64,000 bases of DNA, from contig JBFIES010000007.1 in the NCBI GenBank assembly GCA_041603235.1, positions 124,001-188,000 of the forward strand. The letters are read 5' to 3'. A program made the translations under genes and the position numbers. The notes beneath the pieces were generated by a model that worked only from the letters and a program-made list of their open reading frames with translations, did not search any database and was not told the DNA's origin. The stretch comes from Panacagrimonas sp041603235 (lineage in GTDB: Bacteria; Pseudomonadota; Gammaproteobacteria; Nevskiales; Nevskiaceae). This document shows, one piece after another, positions 63,033 to 64,000 of this stretch. Each line of letters begins with the position of its first letter. The stretch's first letter is position 1.

Positions 63033-64000
63033 TCAGTGCGTATGAGGCTCGGATTCACCGACAATCTGGGCGACCCAGCTGCGACTTCCTTTTCGCAGCA
63101 GCGACAGCGTCATCAGGATTGCCAACAAAATCAGACCCGGGCCAGCATCGACAGCCATGCTTGCTGCAAGTTCTGGAACAGCAGGATCGAGCGCTAAATT
63201 GGAGGCACCCCAACCCGCTGCGCATGCCGCGACAACCCTTACCGCACGGCTGAGCAGGCCGGCCTGCAAATCACGAGAGCCTGCCAGCAGCACGGCAAGT
63301 ATCATTCCAGCTTCTCCACTTACCACCATCAGCACGCAGGCGAGCGGTACGCCTGCCAGCGGATGCAGCCGGCTGACGCCAGCAAGAATCGCGGCAATGG
63401 CGATAAGTGCAGCGGACGCAATGGGCGGCGTCCACTGGGCTCCCAACTGCACAGATGTAATGCCCGCAAGTAATGTACCCAGCAGCAACCAGGGCGCGGA
63501 CTGATCGAAGCTTCGATTCACCTCGGCTAGCAACTTGGACGATTGCGAACGCTGAACCGAGTGCGGCTCGGGGGCTCCCCCAACCCGCCGCAAACCTGGC
63601 ACTTGCAGAAGGCCCCACAAGAACAGAGCTGCCGCAGAAAAAATTGCTGTGAACTTCCAGCCCAGCACCGGCAGGGCGACCGCGGATGCCAGCAGCATTG
63701 CGGATATATCGGATGGCAGCGTCTGCCCCCCGCGCGTATACCTGAGCATTGCCAGGAGCAGGACCGCAAACAGGAACCCGGGGGCCATTGGCGCCAGCAA
63801 GGCGACCGTTTCGTTGAACACATGATGCAAAGGGCCTCCGTGTGGGTCGATGGCGTTCAGGGCCGCCAGTCCGATCACTGCTGCCAGATTCCCCAGACCT
63901 TCCCAGGGTGGCGGAGCTGCACGGTGCACAGAATCTTCTTCAAGGTGCGGCCTTCCGAAGACGACGTGAAGAATGGAGCCAGCGACCAGCGCCTCGAACC
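63033..64000 (-). CDS. Polytopic membrane protein, partial (start beyond window)
   Basis: The minus-strand frame is open past residue M/V 63929 to the window edge, so the true start lies beyond 64000. The visible 320 or so codons have about nine hydrophobic segments, two His-containing stretches near the N-terminal end (ALVAGSILHVVFGRPH, LHHVFNET) and a charged loop in the middle (RRVGGAPEPHSVQRSQSS). No family was recognised; the histidines could bind metal. It lies 29 bp upstream of the AI-2E family gene on the same strand and may be co-transcribed with it. Confidence 0.6.
   Translation of the reverse strand, partial: FEALVAGSILHVVFGRPHLEEDSVHRAAPPPWEGLGNLAAVIGLAALNAIDPHGGPLHHVFNETVALLAPMAPGFLFAVLLLAMLRYTRGGQTLPSDISAMLLASAVALPVLGWKFTAIFSAAALFLWGLLQVPGLRRVGGAPEPHSVQRSQSSKLLAEVNRSFDQSAPWLLLGTLLAGITSVQLGAQWTPPIASAALIAIAAILAGVSRLHPLAGVPLACVLMVVSGEAGMILAVLLAGSRDLQAGLLSRAVRVVAACAAGWGASNLALDPAVPELAASMAVDAGPGLILLAILMTLSLLRKGSRSWVAQIVGESEPHTH

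Overview
The window looks like the chromosome of a GC-rich, free-living gammaproteobacterium. NrdA and NrdB are of the Pseudomonas type, there is a PA3496-family acidic protein, a VF530-family protein, a class II DAHP synthase, and a PpsR/PpsA pair. The order cannot be fixed from the sequence alone. Both ends cut genes: malate synthase A at the left edge and a polytopic membrane protein at the right edge, both on the minus strand.

Layout. 1-10.1 kb is mostly housekeeping: aceB (partial), a secreted 545-residue protein, dsbB-rraA, a PiT phosphate transporter, a VOC protein, tRNA-Ala(CGC), a DUF2064 protein, a LOG protein and an acyl-CoA dehydrogenase whose 3' end is followed by two further tandem 147-bp copies of itself. 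10.7-17.5 kb has an OmpA-type protein with thrombospondin type 3 repeats, then nrdA-nrdB behind a promoter with two NrdR-box-like sites. 17.6-19.6 kb is visibly more AT-rich and carries a two-gene DUF5343/HEPN cassette, an RRM protein and a VF530 protein; this is the best candidate for a transferred defence-like module.

20.6-36.2 kb is an oxidative catabolism region. Two paralogous fusions, each joining a desaturase-type membrane diiron domain to a phthalate-dioxygenase-reductase-like FAD/NAD/2Fe-2S module, flank a quinohaemoprotein alcohol dehydrogenase, a zinc alcohol dehydrogenase, a cupin, a TraX-like protein and envelope proteins. Next come a SnoaL/ABM/zinc-ribbon protein, a MEST-like alpha/beta hydrolase and an AhpD-like protein. 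The plausible logic is hydroxylation of a hydrophobic substrate by the self-sufficient membrane oxygenases, followed by periplasmic PQQ-dependent or cytoplasmic zinc-dependent oxidation of the alcohol. The substrate is unknown.

36-54 kb is mixed: a DUF1631 protein, a lone trpB beside a hexose-6-phosphate mutarotase, small secreted proteins and lipoproteins, a pentapeptide-repeat protein with a TIR-like C-terminal domain, GST, glutathione peroxidase, a cyclase-family protein, Fe-dependent alcohol dehydrogenase, an old-yellow-enzyme reductase, a glutaredoxin-like protein without any cysteine, an S4 RNA-binding protein and an MFS transporter.

53.8-64 kb has divergent ppsR and ppsA around a small secreted protein gene, an RNase T2 lipoprotein gene overlapping the end of ppsA, LapA-domain and coiled-coil envelope proteins, a LysR regulator, class II DAHP synthase and an AI-2E family permease. 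PpsA makes PEP, which DAHP synthase uses to start aromatic amino-acid synthesis; aceB at the other end supports growth on acetate or fatty acids, which fits the acyl-CoA dehydrogenase and oxygenase content. No rRNA, CRISPR array, intact insertion sequence or prophage was seen.
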